DNA of 64,000 nucleotides from Collybiopsis luxurians FD-317 M1 (Eukaryota > Basidiomycota > Agaricomycetes > Agaricales > Omphalotaceae). The notes beneath the pieces were generated by a model. It made no database searches, was not told the DNA's origin, and saw only the letters and a list, made by a program, of their open reading frames with translations. Location of the stretch: contig KN834759.1 of the NCBI GenBank assembly GCA_000827265.1, positions 973,666-1,037,665 on the forward strand, in the 5' to 3' direction. The translations under genes and the position numbers were made by a program. Positions 34,707 through 47,100 of this stretch are shown piece after piece. Numbering within the stretch: the first letter of the stretch is position 1; each line of letters opens with the position of its first letter.

Positions 34707-35618
34707 TTCCAATTCTGGGACTTTCCGATATTTTGAAATTGGATTTTATCGGACAATATTTATTTCTTTACGATATTTTATGAATTGCTAGTGTATATCA
34801 ATACTTGCAGTAGTCACCCACTAGGTATAACTTGACCTCTGCTCGCAAAAAAAAACCGCGACGCAGGTCACCTCCCAACAGTGGACGGTGGAGATTCAAG
34901 CATCATGGTATCTTGAATCCAGTCTAATGGCCTCACCAAGCGTGGGACAGGAAGGGAGGAAGGACGGAAGGCGGCAGTGTATTAAAACTCAAGGTTGCCG
35001 TGGTTTGTTTCATTCCATGGTCAAACGGCCCGGTTTTGTTATTACGGTTTGCTTCACAATGTACTCAGTGAGTCTTGAAAGAGGAACTGAATATACTTTC
35101 TCGAGGACGCTGCCAAGGGCCATAACTTTATCCTATAGCAGCAGTGTTTGCTGGTTTCAGAAGCACCTGAACTCTTGCTTATGCGTCTGTTTCAATCGTC
35201 CTTTACCAACTTTGAAAAGCAAGGCGACCCCGGTATGCTCAATATCTTAGGTTTTGTTTGACACATGCGAAAGTGGGCCGTCGCGCTGTGCACGTGGCAG
35301 GTACGAGTCCGGAAGGATGAAAGTCATGCATGGAATCCTAGCGTCATGGAGTGCCTGTGGTTCACGTACAAAGGAAGCATCCGAAGATAGATGTTGACTA
35401 AAAGGGAAGGGAAAAAATTAATGAAATTAAAGAATCAAGAAATAAGCGGTATTTGACCGTCTACTAGTAGGGACGCGGCATAAGTGCCCATGAAAACTCA
35501 ACCATGAAGATGAGTTTCCTCCATCTCGTTCTGGACTTGTAAATTAAATTGAGGTGCGTTAGGTAGTACTGAAAAAGGTAGTTGGTAGATCTGAGTAAAT
35601 ACGAGCAATATAAACTTA
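34707..35618. other. Intergenic with dispersed repeat
   Basis: About 900 bases. The right half is repeat family R copy B (35265-35550). The left half shows no supported gene. Confidence 0.45.
35265..35550. repeat. Dispersed repeat family R, copy B (uninterrupted)
   Basis: Continuous relative of 23611-23781 plus 24461-24590, in the same orientation. The point corresponding to the TIR-element insertion reads GAAATAAGCGG here, with a single TA, so this copy documents the empty site. It lies between the membrane-protein gene and the broken DUF6535 gene. Confidence 0.65.
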
Positions 35619-36125
35619 TCACTGCTGGATACACCAGAGTGCTGCATAGTTGGCGCAGGAGCCTGGAGGTGCCTGGCTATGACAATAAGCTATTTTCTTA
35701 TCTAAAAGAGACAGTGTTGGATCAGACGCGTCTGCCGACCATGGCGCGTAGCACATATAGTCAGGTGATCGTCTTGGTGTCCTATACTTATATCGGTTTT
35801 GCGACATGGTGACGACTTGCCATATAAATTGTTCCAACCACGCTTCTATTAAACCTTCAGCCAGAAACCTGTGCATTGTCTCATGATTTGTTTCCAGCTC
35901 GTTATTCTCATTTACCCAAGTTGACACTGCAACCAACCAATTTCGACAGTCCATCCAAACAGAAGCATTCGGACGCAACCTGAATAATTCGTGTAGCTGA
36001 TGCCGTATGTTGTCTTGTTTAGGGGCAAAGATGACAAGAGATAAAAGCGTAAGATGTACCCTGGATGGCTGAAATAAGTAGTTAATGTATGTTTCCCTGG
36101 CGCTCACGAGCCCCTGCGACAGATA

Positions 36126-36549
36126 TTGTGCACAATTTGACTGGTGCTACCAAATGAATGTTTGTGCACAATCCTTTGGTCGCACCAGTCGAGGCCACCC
36201 TAAAATAGATAAGATCAGATGTAACTACCCTAAACCCTAACCTAACCCTAACCCCTAACCTTTCGTGCTTCGCGCGAGCACCCTGCGGGTGCGCCTAACC
36301 CCTACCCCAGCGCGCCTTCGGCGCGAGCCTAACCCCTAACCCTAACCATCTAACCACCTAACCACCTACCTGACCCCCCGATAGAGCTATTTGTTGGCAA
36401 TGTCGCAGACAGTTCCCACATGTTAGGGCTAGCTCTGCTAGCCCTAACAGGAACTGCCTGCAACATCGCTTGATCTTAGGGCAGTCACCGGTAGTTACCA
36501 AAGAATTGTTCACAATCGTTTGTTTGGTAGCACCAAAGATTGTGAACAA
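36126..36549. mobile_element. 424-bp TIR element with telomere-like core
   Basis: The left end (TTGTGCACAATTTGACTGG, then TGCTACCAAATGAATG) pairs with the reverse complement of the right end (TTGTTCACAATCTTTGG, then TGCTACCAAACAAACG). Similarity runs imperfectly for about 80 bases and contains an internal repeat of the TTGTGxACAA motif. TA flanks both ends (36124-36125, 36550-36551). The core holds degenerate CCCTAA telomere-type repeats at 36225-36360, two short GC hairpins, and a long palindrome at about 36397-36469. No coding capacity. It sits inside the DUF6535 gene. Confidence 0.75.
36397..36469. repeat. Long palindrome inside the TIR element
   Basis: TGTTAGGGCTAGC (36421-36433) is followed by TCT and then its exact complement GCTAGCCCTAACA (36437-36449). 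Outside this perfect 13-bp stem the arms continue imperfectly (GTCGCAGACAGTTCC against GGAACTGCCTGCAAC), giving a hairpin of about 35 bp per arm. The inner stem contains the telomere unit TTAGGG. Confidence 0.75.
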
Positions 36550-39315
36550 TAGCTATGGCATTGGGTGCGCTCACAGCCATCCCATCACCATGAAGACTGG
36601 TGATATAGGCCGAAACAAGTTTGTATGGGTTCCAGTCAATGTCGACGTTATTGCCCTGATGCATATAATATTTTGGTCTGTGTTGTGCAATTATCTTCAG
36701 GCAATCGTAATCCAAGAAAAGTTGGGACCCAGCAGTGTGACTCGATGCATTCTCGAGCGCCTGTGCCAAAAGTTTGAATATCGTTCTGGCGAGTTCGGCA
36801 AGAATTTCCCAGTCGGCAGTCTCATAACTCGATGCCAATTCGCGCATTGTTTGCCCTACTGCACGTTGATAAGGGTAGCGTGGACGATTAGGTAGAACCT
36901 TGGGCGTGTTTAGGAATTGGAAGTCGGAAACTAAATCATTATAAGTTTCCAAAAGCCGCAAGCGATACTTTAGCACTTTCGAAGAAGAGCGAGGACTGCA
37001 GTTGCATATATCTGTCTTTTCAATAACGAGCTCCGTCCAACTGATGACAAATTCCGTCATTGACTGTGGTATACACTTGCACTCAACCAATTCGAAAAAT
37101 GTATTAATTATCTCCCAGTATGGACCATCAAATTCAGATGTACTAGAAGAATCTGCAAGTACCACCTGATCCAATGCATGATAAAGGATATACATCAAGA
37201 CTTTGCCCCCAGAATGAGAGGGTAAATCTGAAAGAGGAAACATGGTAAATGATGGACTTTGCCAATGAAGCTTCAAGTTGGCAAGGAGGGGTCCCCAGAA
37301 GTCTTCATGCCCATACAGATACACTAGGGATTGGGGCACTAATTGATGTTGTACTTGCCAAGGTGGTTCTTCAAAGTCCCATATAGATGGGAAGAATATT
37401 CTGAACACCTCTGGATTCTCTGGAATACCATCAAACACCCCTTTCTTTAAAGCATCTTGCACAATATGGAGCCAGATTGAAGGATCATGTGCAATATCAT
37501 GATGATCAAGGATAAGTTGTCGATACTTATTGTATAGTGGTAGATCAGGCCGATGAAGTGACTGTTTCAAGAAATGGGTCATGCATTTTAGGTGAAGCTG
37601 AATCAAGTGAAGAATATGGAGAATATGTTATGGAACTTGGAGGAAAAAGTAAGATTGCCCTTCCTGCCCTTTCCAATAAGGTTTCTGAGCCAGGTATAAT
37701 AACTCTGACTTCAAAATCTGCCTTCACTGTGGTACAGTCAAAAATGTCTTGATAAAGATCTTGTATAACCAATTCTCCACCAATTTTAGCAACCTTCCAT
37801 CTGATGTCCATTGGAAGCCCACTGATAGCTTGGAAAGCAACACTATGGACAGACAGATTAAAAGAAGTTGCAAACAACCACTCTATGGCCTCTACTGACA
37901 AGGCATTATAGTTGCTTGATACTGCAATTCTTTCCCGGCCTTCCTGATAATCTTTTGGGCTTGAGCCATAGACAGGCTGTTGTCTACCAGACATAAGCCT
38001 AAGCCACACACAAAGCATACAGTGGGCAAAATAAATCAGGAACACCTGTAGAACATTTGAACATGGTGTCTGGTATGGACATTGTGGAATGAAGATGGGT
38101 ATGACCTTAGAGACAAGGTAGAGAGTGTAGGCAATAAATGTGATGGTCCCAATGATGCATGCCAAAGTCAGCTGCAAAGGAACCAGGAAGACTGTCAGAC
38201 CTGTGAGAAACAGCCCAAGTGATATGTGCATCATGGAAGGTAAAGTCCCAATGATATTTTGCACTTGCCGCTTTTCAAAGCCAGCATATTTGAATTGATG
38301 GATGTGGCTTCGACCCTTGGGTGTCCCAGAGGGAATGGCAGCGTAATGACGAAGCCATTGCTTGATCAACACGGCAGCCAAGGCTACCACCAGGGCAAAT
38401 GTCAGACTGACCGCCCAGAGTCCATTCACCCAGACATCAAGTGCGGTGGGTACATATTTCGTGGTTGGAGTTAACGTCGCCACAGGTACAAGTGTGATGT
38501 TAAGGCCGGAGGCGGCAGCGCGTTGCACAGCAATGAGTTCAGCCAACAGAGACGCAGAGACATCAGAGGAGTTCAGCTGTAAGTTCTGCGAGGTTTGGAC
38601 AAGAAATGAAGTGACGACGGCAGAAAAAAGACCAGCCTAATGCTCGAGGAATCATGAGCAGCATGTTCAAAGACTGAATAATCACCTACGAATACGAGCA
38701 TCACATCCAAACCATCCCTTGCTTCTCCGAGCATGTTCTCATCGAAGGCCGCACTTTCAGCGAGATATGTGCGCCATACTCGAGCATTTTCACCGGCTTC
38801 TTCAAATCTGGGATCTTCCGGGAAGCGCTGCTCGTAGTCATCGCTCATATCTAAGCACCGTAGCAAAACAAAAAAAATAATCTTGAGTCAATTCACTGCC
38901 GCTCCACCAACACACGAGGAGAACTTACTTTGCTGCGCATGGTGATAATTCTGAGGTAAACCGAAGAAATGCTTCTGATTTGGTCTGGGTCTGCGGGAGC
39001 TTGGAGCACCGTGCGATGCATCGTTCGTTTGAGCCAGTTCAGGTGGTACAAGTGGAGCTGGAGACTGAGAAGGCAGGTTAGCTTGTTCGGCGACTCCATT
39101 AGGGCCAGGATGATCTTCGATATTCGCCATCTCGAACCTGATGAACGTCGAGATATAACAGCTTTCTTCGAATAAGCGCCCGGTAACAGCACTTTCGGCC
39201 CACTGAGCTGCAAGCGAGGAAGGTATATGTATTATAAAATAATTAAACAATAAAACCCAAACAGTACCCCTAATGCACGCCCTAAAAGCAAATACAGAAA
39301 CCTCGAGTCTATTTC

Positions 39316-41037
39316 TCAAAGGTTATAGATGAACCAAGCACTGTGGTTACCGATTCCAGGATGCTCCTGTTCTCGAGTAATGGTTTTACGCATCTGAGCC
39401 TTCTTCTTGTTTTGGCTCCATAGATAATAGAGATTGATGCCTCCGAACAAGGCCATTAGGATGCTGAAGATGAGCAATGTGATGGTAGCCTTGGTATATC
39501 TAGGGGCAGGGCTGAGGGAGCCTAGAAGCCACGTAGCCAGAATACCGCCAGAGTTGGTCATAATGAACCCGATGGCGATAGCCGTTGCCCGACGGGTTTG
39601 CGGAGCTGCATTGTTCGAGCCCCACGCACTCAGTGTGGGCGCGGTCACGTAGGTTCCAGGGATGGAGAAGAACAAAGAGCCGTACTGGACCTTGTGAGAT
39701 TTCGAACCTGGGACCTGAGTCAATAACAAATAATCAGAGGAATGAGGCTAGCACGTACCCAAAAACATCGCGAAGCCAATCACACAGAAGAGCGAAGATA
39801 CAATGGTCATAGCTCCACGGCATCGGTATCGGTCAGATATATATGCTGAGATCATGGCCACAACAAAGGCAACAGCAAAGGGCGGTACACTCATCAGCTG
39901 GGCTTTGGCCGCGGTGTATCCCAGGCCTTGGATAATCGAAGGAGAGAAGCTGCAGTCTCTTATGAGCCATGGCGTTCGGTTTTTTTCAGAGCGGGAGGAA
40001 CTCACTATGCCAGTGCATACAGGACAGTCCCATCGAGGAAGAAAGCGATAGCGAGGAACCAAACTTGGGGGAGCTTGGTTGCCTCGATAACCTCTTTCCA
40101 CGTGAACCTTTCTTCTTCCCTGTGAACGTTATCTTCCAGTAATCTTGCATTGACATAGTTCTTCTCTTCAGCGGTGAAGAACCAGGCCTTGTCGACAGAC
40201 CGTGGAAGAGTGAAGTAGGAACTGACACCAAACACGACGGTAAAGAGACCTTCGAGAATAAAGATCCATGCCCAGCCAGGTCGGTGGCCCACACCATTCA
40301 TCTTGATAATGCCATACGCAAGGATACCCGAGAAAGCACCAGATACTGAGGCTGAAGAAAAGAATGTGGAAACCCTGTGGATAACTATCAGGGACTGAGC
40401 CGTACAATTTTATCTGATGCGACTCACCGTAAGTTCATTTTGTATCGGGGATAGAAATATGAGAGATAGAGTACAAGTCCGGGAAACAAGCCGCCCTCTA
40501 GAAGACCGATGAAGAATCTGCAAGCTAGAAGTCCGCCGTAGGTTTTAACCACACCCTGAAGCGTTGTAACAACACCCCAAAGGGTCAACATTGTAGGAAG
40601 CATTAGATTGGGTCCGACGGCCTGAATTTAGAAGATAAGAGACCATGATAACACGAGAAGCGAGGGGGACTCGCCTTCAGCATAAGATTCGACGGGAGTT
40701 CCGCAACAATATAAGGAACGTAGGTTACGGTCAGAGCAATAGAATACTGTTTGTTGGTCATTTTTAGATTCGTCTGTAGTCCGGCAACCCGAGCGTTGGC
40801 GACATTTGTTCGGTCCTAGAAAACGAAATATCAGCTTTCACGAACGTGAACCATCGTACTACTAGAGCTCACCAGGAACGACAGAAGGTAGAACATGGCC
40901 ACGACAGGTAGGACATACAAATCAATCTTTCGCCACACCTTCTTCTCCATGACAGGGTCCTCAACGACGTGAAAGTCGGGAGAGCTGCCTATGGATGAAG
41001 TAGCATCCTTGGATTCGATATCTTCGGACTTTTCCAT
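39316..41037 (-). CDS. MFS transporter, allantoate permease/ACS type (copy 3)
   Basis: Third paralogue of the transporters at 1.0 and 4.3 kb, now on the minus strand. Multi-exon: N-tail ending VWRKIDLYVLPVVAMFYLL, then DRTNVANARVAGLQ, ALTVTYVPYIVAELPSNLML, GLLACRFFIGLLEGG, GRPGWAWIFILEG (as HRPGWAWIF here), SVPPFAVAFV, QTRRATAIAIGFIM and the end WFIYNL. No frame break is seen. It resembles copy 1 most closely in its ending and in the YLLSFL helix, but like copy 2 it lacks the sixth intron of copy 1. It probably imports a small organic anion at the plasma membrane. Immediately upstream on the same strand is the DUF6534 gene, the same arrangement as at the left edge of the window. Confidence 0.9.
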
Positions 41038-42108
41038 GGTGGAGGGAGAAGCAAAGAGGTCGAGATCGAGAAAGAAAGGGATCGCAATGAATATTGGTTT
41101 TCATGGCTGGATTTTAAAAAGTAAACAGTGATGGACGCAATTCCCATAGGCTGACCGTGAACTGAACTGGTTCACTTCGGCACAGGAACGTACAGGAACG
41201 CTTCTAGAAGTTCCCTAGAAAGACACTGTCGCCGTTATTGCGCAGAATTGTTCCGAGTGGCTGACAGAAAATCGACGTTGCATGAGGGAATAGTTTGAGA
41301 AATTTCATGCGCTTAGAGTTTCAGACAGTTCTCACAAGTCAAAGCTCGCCCAAAGTCGACCAAAAGTAACTCCTTGCATATTCTTGGGTACCAGAAGGCT
41401 GCTACCTCGATGTCTGTACAGTGCAATACTGGAAAAACTTCTGATCACGCGAGGAAAAATCTCGAAGCTCAGATTCGCTGGAGCGGTTCAGACATCAGGA
41501 AATCATATGCCGAATGAATTGCAGAAGTATGGCATTGATTGATCGTTGTGTGGGCTGCCCAATGTCTCGTACTTGGGTAAATAAACCTCTCCCTAATCTC
41601 CGACCGTACGAGCCCTGCAGGTCCCAAGGTACGAAGGTTGTGGGACGTCAATAAGCAGTCGAAGACCAAAGTTAGTCGGGAAGGGGTTGAATCTCAGCGA
41701 CATTTACTGGCACCTCTGAATGTCGGGCATTCAAGTTTGAGTCCGATCGTGGCATGGACATTACAGTGCAGTTCTCACTAAAATTTTTGTTCGGGTGCGG
41801 ACAGATGCCGGACTGAATGAGCGACCTTGTGAATCCTCAATACCCATACTACCCAGAAGGCGAGCTAGGGAATCATGCATATGGCAGAATCAATGTAGAA
41901 AGCTTCGCGCACAGACTGCACGGACAACGGCTACAAAAAATTCTACAAGTACAGCCTACTAATCGGCAAGAGGTATCAGCTAAAGAAAGCAAAACGATTG
42001 ACGGGAATAACAGATTAAGTACATAAATCCGGATAAAGGATAAATAAACACCAATTTTGTCTACATTCCTAAGCGACTTCAAAGTCCCAGAACAGTATAG
42101 TACTACCT
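41038..42108. other. Spacer between DUF6534 and MFS copy 3
   Basis: About 1.07 kb, upstream of the MFS gene. It contains a near-direct CACAGGAACGTACAGGAACG duplication at about 41181. No gene is supported. Confidence 0.4.
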
Positions 42109-44170
42109 TCAGACCATTCCATCTTGAGCGTGATCATCAAGAGTTTCTACAACCTAAAAACGGAAGGTTTGAAACCAAGTACGTCTCTACAGCTATAAGA
42201 ATACAAACCTTAGTCACAGTTATTCCGTATCCAGCGTCCCCATGATAACTGATGGGAGTTGAGTGGGTTGTGTCAAAGGTCTTTGTGTTATCAAGTTCGT
42301 ATACTTGAGGTGCACTCATCATCTAATGAACCGAGGGTAAGCACATCGGAAGAGAACAAACATCGAGTGCTGCGTACGCTATGATCGAATCTAACGTCGG
42401 TCTAAAAATAATACGAACATACGAACAATCAACTTGAACCGCCGGCATAATGAGCGGTCATGACTCACCTGTCGTCTAGTATCTCTCGTGTTCATACCGT
42501 CTAGTCCATTTCTAAAGACACCCGAAGAGCCACTTTGACTGCTGTTGAACAGATTTGTTCGGGCATTCAACGTGGACATCAAGCAATTGGCATAGAGCTT
42601 GGACAGCGATAGATCCCAGAGGAAGTTGCTAAAGAACGCCAAGAAAGTTCAATAACTCCGACTTCCTTTCGGGAGAGGCAAGCTTACAGAGCAGCGTGCT
42701 ATCACATGAAAGGATAAGACGCTGTACGATGAAAGAGACGGGAAACCACATACCGGTAATGCCATGAAGAAAGCAACGTCGCCAATCGCGCATATCGCGC
42801 TGCAACATTGATGAGCTATTTCTGTGTCCACGAAGCAAATCAGAAGAGGGTACTCACGTTATCATACCTGTCTGGACCGTCACTGTATGCGGGTCAAAAG
42901 GGTATTCTTACATAGTTCACAAATCGGAGCGTACATCGTATGAGCCTATCGATCATATTGTCGGTCGCTCCGAAGCCAGTCTTGCGTTTGGACTACGTTG
43001 AAGAAAGAGAGTCAGTAACTATCTTTGAATAAATATTCAAAAGAAAAATTACACACCAGACTTCGAACCAAGGTACCCGTAATAAGCAAATCCGCAACAC
43101 AAGATGTGAGGAACCACAGCAAAGCGGACCAATGTAACTCTGGCTTTTTAGCAAAGAGCTTGAGAATGGCAATCTTTGCGCCAGTAATGACACCACCCGC
43201 TGTTAGATAAAATATTTGAGCACTTCGGATATTAACTCCAAGCTAGGATTTTTGAAACGTACCAGTAGAGGCCAGAGAGAGTACTACGATGATCGCTGGT
43301 ATCCATAATGACTTGGTAATCTTCCATATCCTCCAGGCGAAGAAACATTGGATCGGAGTTGAAATGGCCACCTACGGAACAGGTGAGCGAGTGATTCTGT
43401 CTGCATCAGCTTTGCAGGAAGCTGATCATGATCAGATCATGAACAAGAACTTACTATCACGATGGGTTCTGTCGACGGAGAAAGAGAAGAGGCGATAAAG
43501 CGGCGTTAGCTCAAGCATTTTCTCACCAAGAATCTCCAAGACTAACCGGTGGCAAAAACTGATTGACGGACCATCAGTAACAGCAAGCATGTTCCGAGTC
43601 AAGTTCAACGCACGAGTAGGAAAGTTTTGTACGGCTTTTGATGTACCTGCGATTCGATGAACCAAACGTAAGTTCCTCACTCTTATCATGCTATAAGAGT
43701 GTGAAGAGCGCACCGTATTCCGCGATCAAGGGTTGGTACATCATAGCCATATCAAGTGCCGAATTTGCTGTTTCCAATATGAAAAGATAGATCACCTTAA
43801 ACGAGATTTAGGTCGAGTAACAAGTAGATTATGGTTGTTTAGAAATACCAAAAGTCGGATCCAGATCGCCTCACTGGATGAACAGACTACAGTTTAGGAG
43901 GGAGAAGAAGCTAAGCTTGACGCAAACTTACTTCTTGTAGGTTTGGAAGTAAAAGTACATCTAAATGGATTTTGGACGATTAAGAATATTCAGCAGAGAT
44001 GGGCAGAGTTATCTACATGCCTGGTTGAGCAAAATCTGATACAAAATGTGGCGTCAGGGGATTTGCATTGTGAAGAGAAAGAAATGAAGCTACCCCGTAA
44101 AGAATGCAATTGAGAAAGACTCCAATGAGCATTGGTCCAAATCTACATGGGTTGACATGGAATTCATAGT
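42109..44170 (-). CDS. DUF6534 seven-helix membrane protein with microexons
   Basis: Predicted multi-pass membrane protein of the agaricomycete DUF6534 family, function unknown. Exons run right to left: FGPMLIGVFLNCILYG; a 15-nt exon (44021-44035, ILLNQ); MYFYFQTYK (29 nt, 43932-43960); EAIWIRLL (25 nt, 43849-43873); VIYLFILETANSALDMAMMY; a loop exon with NMLAVTD; a 14-nt exon (43455-43468, EPIVI); VAISTPIQCFFAWRIWKITK; GVITGAKIAILKLFAKKPEL; SKRKTGFGATDNMIDRLIR; a 25-nt exon (LTVQTGMIT); AICAIGDVAFFMALP; LSKLYANCLMSTLNAR; then the tail MMSAPQVYELDNTKTF and VVETLDDHAQDGMV. All joins match the family consensus. The first exon's start is unclear: the best upstream ATGs are out of frame by one base. 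One short link before the LSKLY exon is also unresolved. Confidence 0.72.
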
Positions 44171-47100
44171 CGGTAAAATGTCATAATGTGTTAAACGCAC
44201 GAAAGCTGAACATGGAACACTGGAGGAGCTTCCGCCATATTGAAGTATCAGCAGGCCGTTGGTAAATACTAATCCTGAAAAAACCCTGAAGTTGCAGCTG
44301 GAGAGCGAAGATAGATACCAAGGGCAACTGGATCCGAACGATGGGAAGGACCCTTGCTTTATGAAAGAACGCGAAGTGTCCACGCGGTTGCGACCGTAAA
44401 AGCCGAACGTCACCTGCAGAGGTGACTTACGGTCGAATATGACAATTGAGTTTGATCAAGAATCAAGGAACTGCCCCCAGTCTGCAAAGTGCACAGAATT
44501 TTGAGAACGGCAACGTCAATCATTATCCAGTCGAATGAGTGCACTTCTTGAGCCAGCTCATGAATGCATATGACGGATGTGGACTTAATTCGGGTGATGC
44601 CTGGACCAGGGGAGATTTAAATGGTTTAGCGTTGAACCTTTCGGCGCGCCTTCCACGGATCTTTCATCAGAAATTGCTCATACATTGTAACTGGAAAAAA
44701 ACCCAGACAAGCCTAGGAAAGGGTGCTGGAGCTTGCGCGGCCGCTTGATGAATACGCACGATCAACGCAATCTCCAGGATTTCAAAATTCTATAGGAGAT
44801 CCAAGCATATGTACTACGCGAATTGGGAGAATTCAGTTGAAAGCCACCGAACTAGGTCGCATGGAGCTTTTCTAGTTCTGTAACTACGCACGGGGTATGG
44901 GAGAGCAGAGCAGTAAGAACAAATGTTAATCACGAGGTCAACAGACAGCCCATTGCTCTTTTTCACGCTCTGAGTCTATCAACGTTCGCTCGTTACCGTT
45001 GATGGTAGATGGTGGGACGGATATTCTGACAGAGTGGCACTGATTGACCGCGGGTGCTGACGTTGATAATGGCTTGCCGAGTACGAAAGACCATGAAGGG
45101 GCCAAGGAGCAGCAACCCCAGCAAACTTCTCTCGGCGTCCCAAGGGCGAACACAACCAGTGCTGATAAAAAAAGCTTTTCTTCCCTGTACCTTAACTCGA
45201 ATCCATGACAGAAAATTTTTTCGGTTGTAGTATAAATCCTCGGCACCGAACTCTCGAAGGTACTGTAGATGTCAGTAACGATGCAAGCATAATAGTAATT
45301 CCGGCCGGTCGCTTGATAGGAACGCTAGTGCTTTGAAAAGGGGTTTTGACTTTGAGGGCCATGAGAGGAGGGCTGGAAACTGTATTCAATCCTAGATCAT
45401 TCAAGCGTCGCAAAGTCTACTGGTGCAAAATATAGATCTGCGTCTTATTCAAATAATGCACGTCTGACCTCGACGGAACCTTTTATCCATTAGTGCCACA
45501 TGTGCTCCCCAGGAATTAACCTGGATGAAGTCGGACGACGGCGAGTCCAACAGAAGGAAGGAGTCGTATTCTGGCTTTAATTGAGGCTCTCTTCGTGAAC
45601 ACAAAAGTGACTGTGGTCGAACTTGTAACGACTGATGAATATGCCTGCAGTGTGTCAGAGTTGGGAAATAGACTGGAAGACAACCATTTGAGCGGACGAG
45701 GGAAGGACAGTGCCTCAATAAACTATCATGCAGGGCTGTCAAAGTTTGCGTCAGCCTGAGCTTTGATGGACCAAGTGAGAATCATCTAGAAAAATGGGGT
45801 ATCTTTGAGAAGCCATTAGGAGTCCAGTGATCACCGCGCTGAGTTTTGAGTCTGAGATGTTTTCTTCTGCTGCATCAACAAGACATGGGAAGGACGTATC
45901 TCGATTATATTGTGGAAATCCCACAGTATCATCTGTGATTGAGCCGTAAACAGCAGGATCGTTTAGTTGGGAGTTGGACAGATCTTGCTGTTCAAAGCGA
46001 AGCAGATAAATTGGTTACGGATCCGATGTTTTCTTCGCCGATCTGTAAAAACCCTGATATCTGCCAAAATATCTATTCACCGGCATGTCTATCTGACGTG
46101 CTCAGTCAGCCAACTTTGCAGTTTTGTCAAACGAATTTATTAATTTTTATCCGTCTTTCGAAAACGACTCTGACAAACGTTACCTTCAGGAACCTACTGA
46201 AAATGATTCGCCTACGAGAGCGTGATATATGGAATTATTGTTTACTCAAAACATTCTTACAACTTGAAGGTCGTGGACACTTGAGCTGCATGTAATGATA
46301 AATAACAAGGCAGTGTGGAAATGATGTCGAGGAAGAGAACAGACTAGAAGTTGGGGCAGTGAACGTCAGACGGCGATCCTTAGACGTGAGACTGAAAGCC
46401 GAGTTGCATTAATGAAGCATGGAAGCTAAAAGGTCTTGCGACAATCAATCTTGCGCCTTCATCCAGTTTCGGGGAGTATTCCGGAACACAGCAGAAACCG
46501 CGTTGTCCTGCCGCAGCCAAGATCCGCAGCTAAACCGCAGCGGATACCAGAACAAAGGTCAAATACGGTTCTTTGTTTTCATGGGCTTGATAGTGATGCA
46601 GGTTACGTTTCGCAGTGAATGCTTTGAGTACCAGCTACGTTGAACGCCACTGGGAAAAGAGGACTGGTTCAGTCAAAACGGAGTCAAGTGTCGAGGAAGA
46701 TTACGAAGCTGCCAAGATTATGTAATCAAGTCTTTGGTCGGCATAATCTAAACATCATTGCCGTCTGGCCCGTCACTGTGCGGCTCGCACCGGCAGAGGT
46801 GGCCCTTCTCTGCCGGACGGAATAATGTGTAATCGCCTTCAGATAAGATGATTGATAAAGCTCACTCAGCGCGACCCTTCGCGCTGCGTAGCTCCGCTCA
46901 GTACAGTCGCTTCACAACATGTTGCAGAGACCCCTCATTGGGTCCGGAGCTAGCAGGATTAGCGTATTTAAGACGCTCCACCTCTCACGGTTGTTCCAAA
47001 CACCAAGGAGCTTTCACCACTATCAAGTACTGTTCTTGGTGCCCCTAACCATCCTTTACTCATAGCCGTCACCCAAAGCTAGGACCTTTCAAAATTACGC

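Larger units (their letters stand above)
35619..39130 (-). pseudogene. DUF6535 membrane protein gene, disrupted
   Basis: Agaricomycete DUF6535 protein of unknown function. Exon 1 (39130 to about 38931) encodes a Pro/Ser-rich N-tail starting MANIEDHPGPNG. Exon 2 has MSDDYEQRFPEDPRFEEAGE. After a short intron the DUF6535 core follows: AGLFSAVVTSFLVQTSQNLQ, then membrane segments such as WVNGLWAVSLTFALVVALAA and the marker IKQWLRHY. The frame shifts between about 37545 and 37632: LLERAGRAILLFPPS is in one frame, and LHLKCMTHFLKQSLHRPDLP continues in another, with no splice site to reconcile them. At 36126-36549 a TIR element interrupts the sequence, and the homologous C-terminal part (SARETYINYLFQPSRVHLTL) resumes beyond it, down to about 35619. 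Two independent lesions make this a pseudogene. Confidence 0.75.

Noticed and set aside
34888..35250. 120-codon plus-strand ATG frame.
   Set aside because: No signal peptide, domain or intron context, and its composition looks random.
36225..36360. CCCTAA repeats as a chromosome end.
   Set aside because: Unique sequence and the same DUF6535 gene continue on both sides, and the repeats are short and degenerate.
41817..42026. 69-codon plus-strand frame.
   Set aside because: Intergenic, no support beyond being open.
46790..46816. Perfect 9-bp hairpin CCGGCAGAG / CTCTGCCGG.
   Set aside because: A single short stem with no T-tract or gene relation; likely chance.
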